Part shown: piece by piece, positions 43,464-51,286 of the stretch | Numbering within the stretch: the stretch's first letter is position 1 | Layout: every line of letters starts with the position of its first letter | DNA from: Rhizobium sp. 2MFCol3.1 | Lineage (GTDB): Bacteria; Pseudomonadota; Alphaproteobacteria; Rhizobiales; Rhizobiaceae | Length of the DNA stretch: 64,000 nt | NCBI RefSeq assembly: GCF_000377565.1 | Contig: NZ_KB898359.1 | Span: 180,508-244,507, forward strand | Direction: 5' to 3' | Program-made: the position numbers and the translations under genes | The notes under the pieces: model-generated | What the model was told of the DNA's origin: nothing | The model's database searches: none | The model's input: the letters and a program-made list of their open reading frames with translations, nothing else

Positions 43464-44175
43464 GCTCACCAATGTCGTCAAGCGTTTCGGCGTCCTCGAG
43501 GTGCTGAAGGGCGTGTCCTTCGAAATCAATACCGGGGAGGTCGTGGCCCTGATCGGCCAGTCGGGATCCGGAAAGAGCACGGCGCTGCGTTGCATCAACC
43601 GGCTAGAGACGATCCAGGACGGGACGATCGAGGTCTGCGGCCACCGTGTCGAGGACCCGAAGCTCGATCTGCGCGCGCTTCGCCGTGATATAGGCATGGT
43701 CTTCCAAAGCTATAATCTCTTCCCGCACATGACCGTCGCACAAAACATCATGCTGGCGCTGCGCCGCGTGAAGGGAATTCGCAAGGACCAGGCCTATGAG
43801 ATCGCCAAGCAGGTTCTTGCCAAGGTCGGCCTGTTGGATAAGCTCGACAACTATCCCGAACAGCTTTCCGGCGGCCAGCAACAGCGCGTGGCTATCGCCC
43901 GCTCGCTCGCGATGCAGCCGAAGGTGATGCTCTTCGACGAAGTGACATCGGCGCTCGATCCGAAACTCACCGGTGAAGTGTTGCGCGTCATGGAAGATCT
44001 AGCCCGTGGCGGCATGACGATGATCGTCGTCACCCACGAGATGGGCTTCGCCAAGCGGGCCGCCAATCGCGTCATCTACATGCATACCGGTAAGGTTTGG
44101 GAGACCGGAGGGGCAGAGATCCTCTCCAATCCGCAGACACCGGAACTGAAGGAGTTCATGGCTGAAGAGCTATGA
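43447..44175 (+). CDS. Polar-amino-acid-type ABC ATPase
   Basis: A 242-residue ATPase of the GlnQ/HisP type. Walker A GQSGSGKST is at 37-45, then MVFQSYNLFPHMTV, LSGGQQQRVAIARSLA, VMLFDEVTSALDPKL and VVTHEMGFAKRAANRV. ATG at 43447 follows AGAGGAAAC. A stem (44188-44210) in the gap before the binding-protein gene may set relative expression. Confidence 0.93.
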   Translation: MPAAVKLTNVVKRFGVLEVLKGVSFEINTGEVVALIGQSGSGKSTALRCINRLETIQDGTIEVCGHRVEDPKLDLRALRRDIGMVFQSYNLFPHMTVAQNIMLALRRVKGIRKDQAYEIAKQVLAKVGLLDKLDNYPEQLSGGQQQRVAIARSLAMQPKVMLFDEVTSALDPKLTGEVLRVMEDLARGGMTMIVVTHEMGFAKRAANRVIYMHTGKVWETGGAEILSNPQTPELKEFMAEEL

Positions 44176-44187
44176 GCTTAGGAGGAG

Positions 44188-44210
44188 GACCTGCGTGACA
44201 CCGCAGGGTC
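44188..44210 (+). other. Intercistronic hairpin before binding-protein gene
   Basis: GACCTGCG pairs with CGCAGGGTC around a short loop, one G bulged. It lies between the ATPase stop and the GAGAGGAG ribosome site of the next gene. Confidence 0.4.
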
Positions 44211-44234
44211 AGACAAACGAGAGAGGAGACTCAA

Positions 44235-45032
44235 ATGCCGACGAAAATGATTTCGAAACTCGCGCTTATCGCCGGAGCTGGCCTTATGGCCCTTGCATCG
44301 GTCGCCAATGCCGACGTGCTTGACAACATCAATAAGTCCGGGAAGGTCCGCATCGCCGTGGCGATGGGCATTCCGGAGTATTCCTTTGTCGACGAAAACC
44401 TGAAGCCGACGGGCTCGGATGTCGAGACCGCAAAACTCATCGCCAAGGATCTCGGTGTCGAACTGGAACTCGTGGAAATCACCAACGCTGCGCGGGTGCC
44501 CTCAGTCCAGACGGGCAAGGCAGACATGGTCGTCTCATCGCTCGGCATCACCGAGGAGCGCAAGAAGGCGATCGACTATTCGGTCCCCTACGCGACGCTT
44601 GCTCTCGTGGTGGCCGGTCCGGCTGACGTCGCAATCAAGGACTATGCCGATCTGGAAGGTAAGCGCATCGGTGTGACCCGCGCCACCACCAACGACCAGG
44701 ACATTACTGCCAAGGCCAAGGGCGCCGATATCGTTCGCTTCGAGGACGATGCGACGTTGATCACATCCGTCGTATCCGGTCAGGTCGATGTCCTGTCGAG
44801 CCAGTCGGCCGTCATCAACGGCATCAACAAGAAAATGACCGCAAATCCGCTGCAGGTGAAATTCACCCAGAAGGAAACCAATCTTGGCATCGGCATCCCA
44901 AAAGGCGAGACGGCTCTAAAGGGTTGGCTCGACCAGTGGGTCAAGACCAACTTTGACAACAAGATACTGCGCGATATCTATCGCAAGTACCATAATGCCG
45001 AACTACCCGACGATCTGACCTCGCGTCAGTAA
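44235..45032 (+). CDS. Periplasmic binding protein of the kdu-linked ABC importer
   Basis: A 265-residue SBP_bac_3 protein. Signal peptide MPTKMISKLALIAGAGLMAL with cleavage at VANA-D. The fold is shown by KVRIAVAMGIPEYSFVDENL, TGSDVETAKLIAKDLGVELE, VSSLGITEERKKAIDYSVPY and VLSSQSAVI. Notably the usual Arg of the amino-acid carboxylate site (SxxTxxR around TEERKK) is retained, so an acidic or amino-acid-like ligand remains possible. GAGAGGAG precedes the ATG. Last gene of the gntR-kdu operon; a hairpin follows. Confidence 0.92.
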   Translation: MPTKMISKLALIAGAGLMALASVANADVLDNINKSGKVRIAVAMGIPEYSFVDENLKPTGSDVETAKLIAKDLGVELELVEITNAARVPSVQTGKADMVVSSLGITEERKKAIDYSVPYATLALVVAGPADVAIKDYADLEGKRIGVTRATTNDQDITAKAKGADIVRFEDDATLITSVVSGQVDVLSSQSAVINGINKKMTANPLQVKFTQKETNLGIGIPKGETALKGWLDQWVKTNFDNKILRDIYRKYHNAELPDDLTSRQ

Positions 45033-45041
45033 TGCTAGCGT

Positions 45042-45065
45042 CGCTGGGGTCGAGAGGCCCCAGCG
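45042..45065 (+). terminator. Hairpin after the kdu-linked binding protein gene
   Basis: CGCTGGGG (45042-45049) and CCCCAGCG (45058-45065) form an 8-bp stem with an 8-base loop, ten bases past the stop. T-run is absent. Confidence 0.5.
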
Positions 45066-45322
45066 AAATTCTTGGGGCTTGGCTCATCACCAGCAGGTTC
45101 GCTGACCCACACGACAGTCATTTTCAAATCAAACCGAGCCTTCCCAGGCTGCGCCGGCTTTGCTGTCACGATTGGCAAATCTTACGCGGAGAGCCCCACA
45201 TTTTTGAAGATGGACCACGCCGGATATTGTTTTCCAGTCAAGTCTCGCGCCTCCATGATCGCACATTCATTGATGAGCAAATCTGGACCAGCTCCAAGTA
45301 GCGCTGAGGCCTCATTCGTCCG

Positions 45323-45360
45323 TATTCCGGCGAGGTCGCGGCCGCGACCTCGCCGGAATA
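45323..45360. terminator. 38-bp perfect palindrome downstream of htpG
   Basis: The left arm TATTCCGGCGAGGTCGCGG is followed immediately by its exact reverse complement, with no spacer. It begins 4 bases beyond the htpG stop on the minus strand. It could form a very strong hairpin and probably ends htpG transcription; TTT follows on the plus side. Confidence 0.7.
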
Positions 45361-45364
45361 TTTC

Positions 45365-47257
45365 TCAGATGTCGCGGTTCATCGCAAGCGCAAACAGCCT
45401 TGCTTGCCGCTCGGCAAAGGCGCGCGGGTTAGCGGGCTTGTCGCCGTCCAGAATGCGTGCTTCATCAAGCAATAGCCATGCAGCATCCTCGCGAAATGCT
45501 TGATCGTGCGTTGACGCGATGTCTATGACAAGCTTGCTGCGCGCGTTTACCTCCAGGATCGGCTTCGAAACCGTCTGCAACCTGCCCGCCCCCTGAAGAA
45601 GTTTTTCGAGTTGACGATCGGGGCCATGCTCCGGCGCAACAAGGCAGACCGCGCTCTCGGTCAACCGACCCGAAACACGCACATCGGCGACCTCCTCACC
45701 TAGAAGGTTTCGTGCGAACTCGACAAAGGCATCCACGTCGGGAGGCGTTTGTCGAGCGCTCTCGTCACTGTCTTCCTGACCAACAACGGCGTCCAGATCG
45801 GCGAGACCTTGGGTTACCGATTTGAAGGGTTTGCCCTCGAAGTTCGCAACGTTCGTCGGCCAAAAATTATCAACGCCGTCAGTGAGCAGTAGGACTTCGA
45901 TACCCTTGGCTCGGAAGCCCTCGAGTTGCGGCGACGACTGCAACTGTTCAAGGCTGGAGCCGCTGATGTAATATATGGCCGACTGTCCTTCCTTCATCGC
46001 GTCTCGGTAGTCTGCCAAGCTGCGTGTCGCTTCGTTCGACGCCGTGCTTCGGAAGCGCGCGAGCTTTAGCAACTGCGAGCGCCGTTCCAAATCCTCATAG
46101 ATGCCTTCTTTGATAATCGCACCAAAGAGGTCCCAGAATTTGGAATACTTGTCAGCCTCGGTCTCGGCCATCTTCTCAAACGAGGAGAGGATCCGGCTCG
46201 TGACGCCTTTTTTGATCGCGGCGAGCACCGGGCTTTCCTGGATCATCTCGCGCGAGATATTCAGCGGTAGATCTGGGGTATCAATGACACCACGAACGAA
46301 CCGCAGGTAACGCGGCAGTAATTCCGCCTCATCGGTAATGAACACTCTCTTCACGTAGAGCTTCATTCGACCTTGTCGATCGGGGTCGAACAGGTCAAAT
46401 GGCTGAGAGCCTGGGATGAAGGCTAGCGTCGTGTACTCATATCGGCCCTCAGCTCGAAAATGCACGTTGGCGAGTGGCTCATCATACTGACCGGAGATGC
46501 CGTGATAAAAGTCGCTATAGTCCTGCTCGGATATATCGCTCTTCTGCTTGGTCCACAGCGCGGCACCATCGGAGACCTGTGATGGTTCGCCGCCAGCTTT
46601 CTCGACCAGACGTATAGGCACGGGGACATGGCCCGATTGATCCCGAATGATCTTCTCGACCGTCCACTTGTTTGTATATTTCTTGGCCTCTTCCGTCAGA
46701 TGAAGCACCACTCGCGTACCGCGTGCTGGCGCTTGTCCAGGATCCACCGAGACTATCTCATAGCGTCCCTTTCCATCAGAGGACCACTTTGCGGCCTCGA
46801 CGTCTCCAGCGCGGCGCGAGATCACGTCGACGCGGTCAGCCACCATGAATGATGAATAGAAACCGACACCGAACTGGCCGATTAACTCCGCCTTCTCTCC
46901 AGTTTTAGCGGCATCGAGACGGTCCATGAACGCCTTTGTTCCTGAACGCGCGATCGTGCCGAGCGCGTCGATCATCTCTTCGCGATTCATGCCGATTCCG
47001 TTGTCTTCGACAATGAGCGTTCGCGCCTCTTCATCGAGTGCCACGAGAATTCCCGGCTCATGCCCATCGGACGATAGCCGTGGGTTGGAAATCGATTCAT
47101 AACGCAGCTTTTCGCAGGCGTCCGCCGCATTCGAGATCAATTCCCGGAGGAACACGTCCTTGTCCGAGTACACCGAGTGCACCATCATGTGCAGAAGTCG
47201 GGTCACATCGGCTTCGAAAGCATGTTGCTCGTGCTGCGGCTCATCAACTGTCGTCAT
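45365..47257 (-). CDS. htpG: Molecular chaperone HtpG (Hsp90)
   Basis: A 630-residue cytoplasmic Hsp90. The N-terminal ATPase shows YSDKDVFLRELISNAADAC, VEDNGIGMNREEMIDALGTI and GQFGVGFYSSFMVADRVDVI. The middle domain has LPLNISREMIQESP, and the C-terminal dimerisation domain is complete without the eukaryotic MEEVD tail. GGAG precedes the ATG. An RpoH-type promoter lies 31-59 bp upstream, consistent with heat-shock control. Length is normal for bacterial HtpG. Confidence 0.97.
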   Translation of the reverse strand: MTTVDEPQHEQHAFEADVTRLLHMMVHSVYSDKDVFLRELISNAADACEKLRYESISNPRLSSDGHEPGILVALDEEARTLIVEDNGIGMNREEMIDALGTIARSGTKAFMDRLDAAKTGEKAELIGQFGVGFYSSFMVADRVDVISRRAGDVEAAKWSSDGKGRYEIVSVDPGQAPARGTRVVLHLTEEAKKYTNKWTVEKIIRDQSGHVPVPIRLVEKAGGEPSQVSDGAALWTKQKSDISEQDYSDFYHGISGQYDEPLANVHFRAEGRYEYTTLAFIPGSQPFDLFDPDRQGRMKLYVKRVFITDEAELLPRYLRFVRGVIDTPDLPLNISREMIQESPVLAAIKKGVTSRILSSFEKMAETEADKYSKFWDLFGAIIKEGIYEDLERRSQLLKLARFRSTASNEATRSLADYRDAMKEGQSAIYYISGSSLEQLQSSPQLEGFRAKGIEVLLLTDGVDNFWPTNVANFEGKPFKSVTQGLADLDAVVGQEDSDESARQTPPDVDAFVEFARNLLGEEVADVRVSGRLTESAVCLVAPEHGPDRQLEKLLQGAGRLQTVSKPILEVNARSKLVIDIASTHDQAFREDAAWLLLDEARILDGDKPANPRAFAERQARLFALAMNRDI

Positions 47258-47677
47258 TCCATAACTCCATCTAGAGAGATGGCGGTGAGATGGATTTTTC
47301 TTAAGGGAATTTCAAGCGCATCCCCTAAACAAGCGTCAGGAAAGGTTGCTTCTTTTTACCAGCCGTGCGGGCTTTTCAGGGCCGGTAAAGACGTCCTACA
47401 AAGTCTATCACAATCAAAAGGTAACTGCCTTGCCCTCCCGCAAGCTCGCGACCAGATCTAGCATTGGATCTTCAAGGCCGGTCGCAGCCGGATCGCGGGC
47501 GTTCCCGTCAATGCTGCGCAGGATAACCGAAGCGCCTTTGTCACATGTCCACAAACGCGACCTCAGTCCAGGCTGAGATGAATGAATTTTCGGCGCGGCG
47601 CTCTTCGAGGGAGATCGAAGTCATCAGCGATCTGCCACCTCAACGCGACTAGCGACAACCCAGTCGATTTTCCAGAG
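47258..47677. other. Intergenic stretch upstream of htpG
   Basis: About 420 bp. Holds the htpG promoter near its left end. No further gene is supported; it also contains the 3' flank of the PAS-HWE kinase gene. Confidence 0.5.
47288..47316 (-). promoter_or_regulatory. RpoH (heat-shock sigma) promoter of htpG
   Basis: Minus strand CTTGAA (47316-47311), 17 bases, CCATCT (47293-47288). This fits the rhizobial RpoH pattern CTTGAA-N17-CCANNT and predicts a start near 47280, about 23 bases before the ATG. Confidence 0.75.
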
Positions 47678-48661
47678 CTACGGAAGGGTGACTTGGACAG
47701 CGGAGAGAGGGGCGTTTAGCGTCCACTCAATCAACCCGCCATGGATGCTCCACGCCGCTCGTCCAGATAGAGCTGACGGAACAAGTCGGCAGAGCACCAG
47801 CGCGCCAAAACCGTCCTCCTGCAACAGTAGATCCGCGTATTCCACCGCCGGCTCCGCCCATTTCAACTCGAAGCGTTGACCGTCTCCATCGTGCGCGGGC
47901 ATTACTGCCCACGTCACCGACAGACCTTGTTTTTCCGCCGCTCCGAAGCGGACTGAATTCATTACCAGCTCGTGTATCGCCATGCCAATGTTTAAGACCG
48001 CGTTGGCGTCAAGGGTGATGTCGGGACCACTGACGTTTACACTCTGCATCATCTCGAACGTTTTGAGTTGATGCGAGACAAGCTGGGTAAGCTCTACCCC
48101 GGCCCAGTCGACCTGTGAAAGCAAATCGTGAGAGTGGGATAGCGCCATGACCCGCTCACGGATGCGTGCCTCGAACTCTCCTACCGAGGCGGAGCGCATC
48201 GCCGTTTGCCGGATGACTGCGAGCACGACCGCATATTGGTTCTTGACGCGGTGGTTGACCTCGCGCATCAACAGGTGAAGCCGCCGCTCGGTTTCCTTCG
48301 CTTGGGTGATATCCCTGGCGATGCTCGACGAGCCGACAAGTTTCCCCGCCCGGCTCTTGATCGGCGAGATAGTGATGGATATCGGGATGCGCCTTCCGTC
48401 ATGATGGCGACGGATGGTCTCGAACGTGTCGATACGCTCACCCCGTTTGAGTTGGGCAAGGATAAGCGTTTCCTCATCGTGCTTGTCGTCCGGGACGATC
48501 AGGTAAATCGGCTTACCGACAGCCTCATGCTCTCGGTAACCGAACATTCGCTCAGCGGCCTTATTCCAGCTAACAATGGTGCCTGAAAGATCTTTGCTGA
48601 CAATCGCATCAAACGACGATTCGACGATGGCTGCAAGACGCTCTTCGGTATGTTTTTTCAT
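47678..48661 (-). CDS. PAS-domain HWE-family sensor histidine kinase
   Basis: A 327-residue soluble kinase. PAS domain at about 8-120 (IVESSFDAIVSKDLSGTIVS, NKAAERMFGYREHEAVGKPI, GKLVGSSSIARDITQAK). The kinase has the phosphoacceptor segment LMREVNHRVKNQYAVV and the diagnostic WxE as KWAEPAVEY, then GFGALVLCRLVP. HWE kinases often feed the PhyR general-stress pathway or single-domain receivers (known). No membrane segment, so the signal is cytoplasmic. It lies 131 bp downstream of the CheBR-linked operon on the same strand and may be its last member or separate. Confidence 0.9.
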   Translation of the reverse strand: MKKHTEERLAAIVESSFDAIVSKDLSGTIVSWNKAAERMFGYREHEAVGKPIYLIVPDDKHDEETLILAQLKRGERIDTFETIRRHHDGRRIPISITISPIKSRAGKLVGSSSIARDITQAKETERRLHLLMREVNHRVKNQYAVVLAVIRQTAMRSASVGEFEARIRERVMALSHSHDLLSQVDWAGVELTQLVSHQLKTFEMMQSVNVSGPDITLDANAVLNIGMAIHELVMNSVRFGAAEKQGLSVTWAVMPAHDGDGQRFELKWAEPAVEYADLLLQEDGFGALVLCRLVPSALSGRAAWSIHGGLIEWTLNAPLSAVQVTLP

Positions 48662-48792
48662 GTCTTACGGTGTCACTTTTACCCGATCGCTGAGAAATCT
48701 AGGCGGCTGTCAGAGAGATCAAGTCCAAAACGGGCCGGTGGCATGTGACAGCTTCGGCGGCCCATCCAAGGCGCTATGGTTCGCTCGACCCG

Positions 48793-49875
48793 TCATAGCC
48801 TGACGAGAGACGGAAGTGGAATGCTGACTTGGAGCCTGAGCCCATCTTCGGTCCACTCTCGTAAGATTTGCCCGCTCAGGCCCTGCAGAGCGGCCTTTTC
48901 GAGGGTCGATCCGAATCCCTCTCGTTTTGGTACTCCCTCGACTTTCATCGCCCCTGCCTCCGACCATTTGATCGACAACACCTCATCGGCAGCCTCGACT
49001 TCAATTTTCAGTTTACCGTCGGGAACCGAAAGCGCTCCATACTTGGCCGCATTGGTTGTCAATTCATGCAGCAGCAACGCAAGAGAGGTAAGCGCGCTGC
49101 CCGTCAGCGGCGCGTCCGCTCCCGAAATCTCGATGCGAGAATCCTCATCATGCTCATGCGGCGCCACGATAGCGCGAAGGAGTGCGGTCACGGTTGTTGC
49201 GATCTCACTCCCGACACCGTCCAGCGCGAGGTCCGGCAATGTCAATTCGTGTGCCCGAGATAGGGCGTGTAGTCGGGATCTAAGATCAGCCTCCAGTTCC
49301 GGAACGCTTCTGGCGGGCCGCGCGCTTAAAGAGATCAGCCCCGCGGTCAAGCTGAACAAGTTCTTGATGCGGTGATTGATCTCTCGTAGCAGGACATCCT
49401 TATGACCCGCCGCCGCTTTGAGTGCTTCGGCTTGCGATGCGAGCTCATCACGCTGGGCTTTGAGTTCATCGCGCTGCGCAGCCAGCTGCTGGCGCTGTCG
49501 AAACAACTTGTAAAAGACCTCCACCTTGCTTCGCAAAACATCCGGCTCGATCGGCTTTTGGATGAAGTCGACCGCTCCGGCTTCATAGCCGCGAAAACGA
49601 CGCTGCCCATCGGTGCTACCAGCGGTCACGAAGATAATGGGGATGCGCCTGGTGCGTTCATTGCCGCGCATTAGCTCGGCGAGCTCGAAACCGGTCAAAC
49701 CCGGCATCTGAACATCGACGAGGGCAAGGGCAACGTCGTGATGAAGAAGCATTTCCAATGCCTCATCGCCCGATCGGGCCTTCAGTAAAACCAGGTCTTC
49801 ACGCCGAAGAAGCGCTTCGAGTGAAAGAAGGTTCTCCTCCAGATCGTCGACAAGAAGAAAAGGAACGGCGTCCAT
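48793..49875 (-). CDS. Response regulator fused to HWE-family histidine kinase
   Basis: A 360-residue protein. The N-terminal receiver has FLLVDDLEENLLSLEALL, the phosphoacceptor in LALVDVQMPGLTGFELAEL and DFIQKPIEPD. After a coiled-coil linker of repeated QRDELKAQRDELASQAEA comes the kinase: LLREINHRIKNLFSLTAGLI and the WxE signature in IKWSEAGAMKVEG, then GFGSTLEKAALQGLSG. Its ATG overlaps the cheB-like stop by one base. It may take phosphate from the hybrid kinase at the start of the operon and pass it on. Confidence 0.92.
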   Translation of the reverse strand: MDAVPFLLVDDLEENLLSLEALLRREDLVLLKARSGDEALEMLLHHDVALALVDVQMPGLTGFELAELMRGNERTRRIPIIFVTAGSTDGQRRFRGYEAGAVDFIQKPIEPDVLRSKVEVFYKLFRQRQQLAAQRDELKAQRDELASQAEALKAAAGHKDVLLREINHRIKNLFSLTAGLISLSARPARSVPELEADLRSRLHALSRAHELTLPDLALDGVGSEIATTVTALLRAIVAPHEHDEDSRIEISGADAPLTGSALTSLALLLHELTTNAAKYGALSVPDGKLKIEVEAADEVLSIKWSEAGAMKVEGVPKREGFGSTLEKAALQGLSGQILREWTEDGLRLQVSIPLPSLVRL

Positions 49876-50447
49876 TATGAATTCAAACCTTTTTGCAAAT
49901 ATTCCGTAATTGACGCAAGCGTCATAATAAGAGCTTCAGGACTTGCCTTGGCGGCAGCGTCCGGCATGAAAGCGGAGTGTGCGGTCGCGGGATCCTGGAT
50001 TAGTCCGACGCCGCCTGCCTCAACCACCGCCTTCAGTCCCTGTGCGCCGTCGCTGTTGGCGCCGGTTAGAACGACCGCTATCAGCCTTTCTCTATAGGCG
50101 TCGGCCGCGGTTTCAAACAACACATCGACAGAGGGACGGGAGAAAAGGACTGGCTCATCGCTCGAAAGAGCCAGTGTTTTATCGACTTCCACGAGTAGAT
50201 GATAGCCTGGTGGCGCGAAATAGATGGTACCGGGCAAGATCGGCTCCTTGTCCTCCGCTTCCTTGACGACCATCTGGCATTTGAGCGCGAAAAGCTCGGC
50301 CAAGGCGCTAGGCCTGCCCGGCGGCACATGAACGACGACCATGATCGGAAGCGGAAAATGAGGGGGAAGCAAGGGCAGAATGGCCGAAAGCGCCTCCAAC
50401 GCGCCCGCCGATGCTCCTACGACCACCGCGTCAAAACGGGCCGCCAT
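49875..50447 (-). CDS. cheB: Stand-alone CheB methylesterase domain protein
   Basis: A 190-residue CheB catalytic domain lacking the receiver. The triad is visible: Ser13 in VVVGASAG, His40 in MVVVHVPPG and Asp133 in TGANSDGAQGL. CheB hydrolyses glutamyl methyl esters (or deamidates Gln) on chemoreceptors. No receptor is encoded nearby, and the gene is coupled by one-base overlaps to cheR-like and receiver-kinase genes. Its substrate may be the hybrid kinase coiled coil, or distant receptors; both are inference. Confidence 0.93.
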   Translation of the reverse strand: MAARFDAVVVGASAGALEALSAILPLLPPHFPLPIMVVVHVPPGRPSALAELFALKCQMVVKEAEDKEPILPGTIYFAPPGYHLLVEVDKTLALSSDEPVLFSRPSVDVLFETAADAYRERLIAVVLTGANSDGAQGLKAVVEAGGVGLIQDPATAHSAFMPDAAAKASPEALIMTLASITEYLQKGLNS

Positions 50448-51286
50448 CAGCCGCCCCGCTTCTGGTAGAGTTTGTCTTCTCTTGACAGTTCCTCGAAGGA
50501 CCCCGCAAGTGCCGAAAATCTCAGGCTTTCCTTGGCGCCGAGGCCAAGGAATCCCTTTCGGACCATGGAGGCTTCAAAGAGCCTTAGCGCGCGGTCCTGC
50601 AGATCCCGGTCGAAGTAGATCAGCACGTTGCGGCAAGAGATGAGATGCATCTCGGCGAAGACAGCGTCCGTCACCAGGCTATGATCTGAGAAAACCACGT
50701 TGCGGCGTAGGCTTTTGTCAAAAGATGCCCTGCCATAGGCCGCCTGATAATAGTCGGACAAAGACGATTTACCTCCCGACATACGGTGGTTTTCCGTGAA
50801 TAGTTGCATTCGATCGAGAGCGTAAATGCCGGCCTCCGCAACCTCAAGCGCTTGCGCATTGATATCTGTCGCGTAAAACAGGGTGCGCTCTTCCAAGCCT
50901 TCCTCGCGAAACAGGATCACCATCGAATAGAGCTCCTCGCCGCCACTGCATCCCGCAATCCAGACCTTCAGCGAAGGATATGTCCTCAGGTGGGGGACAA
51001 CCTTTTCACGGATTGCCCTAAAGAAGGTGGGATCGCGAAACATCTCGCTGACCTGCACGGTCAGATATCCCAAAAGCTTTGGGAGCAATGACGGATCGTG
51101 CAGGACGCGTTCCTGCATTGCTGAGATCGTAGCAAACCCCAGAGCTTGGCGGGCTTGGCGCAGGCGACGTTTCACGGACGCCATCGCATAATTGCGAAAG
51201 TCGTAGTGATAGGTGAGAAACAACGCCTCCAAAAGGAGCCGGATCTCGATATCTTCAACGCTTTTCGGATCTTCCGTTCCCATCAT
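50447..51286 (-). CDS. cheR: CheR-type protein-glutamate methyltransferase
   Basis: A 279-residue SAM-dependent methyltransferase. N-terminal CheR helices (YHYDFRNYAMASVKRRLRQA) are followed by the SAM-binding loop IAGCSGGEELYSM, then LFYATDINAQALEVAEAGIY and HLISCRNVLIYFDRDLQDRA. The usual GCSTGEEPYS is slightly changed (S-G for T-G and L for P). ATG at 51286 overlaps the hybrid kinase stop by 4 bases. No C-terminal TPR. It acts with the neighbouring CheB-like protein. Confidence 0.93.
   Translation of the reverse strand: MMGTEDPKSVEDIEIRLLLEALFLTYHYDFRNYAMASVKRRLRQARQALGFATISAMQERVLHDPSLLPKLLGYLTVQVSEMFRDPTFFRAIREKVVPHLRTYPSLKVWIAGCSGGEELYSMVILFREEGLEERTLFYATDINAQALEVAEAGIYALDRMQLFTENHRMSGGKSSLSDYYQAAYGRASFDKSLRRNVVFSDHSLVTDAVFAEMHLISCRNVLIYFDRDLQDRALRLFEASMVRKGFLGLGAKESLRFSALAGSFEELSREDKLYQKRGG

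Larger units (their letters stand above)
45033..45364. other. Intergenic stretch between kdu operon and htpG
   Basis: About 330 bp. It holds hairpins at each end. On the minus strand, about 45184-45320, the sequence reads ASALLGAGPDLLINECAI then MEARDLTGKQYPAWSIF to a stop; it looks like the tail of a lost gene but has no start. Confidence 0.35.
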
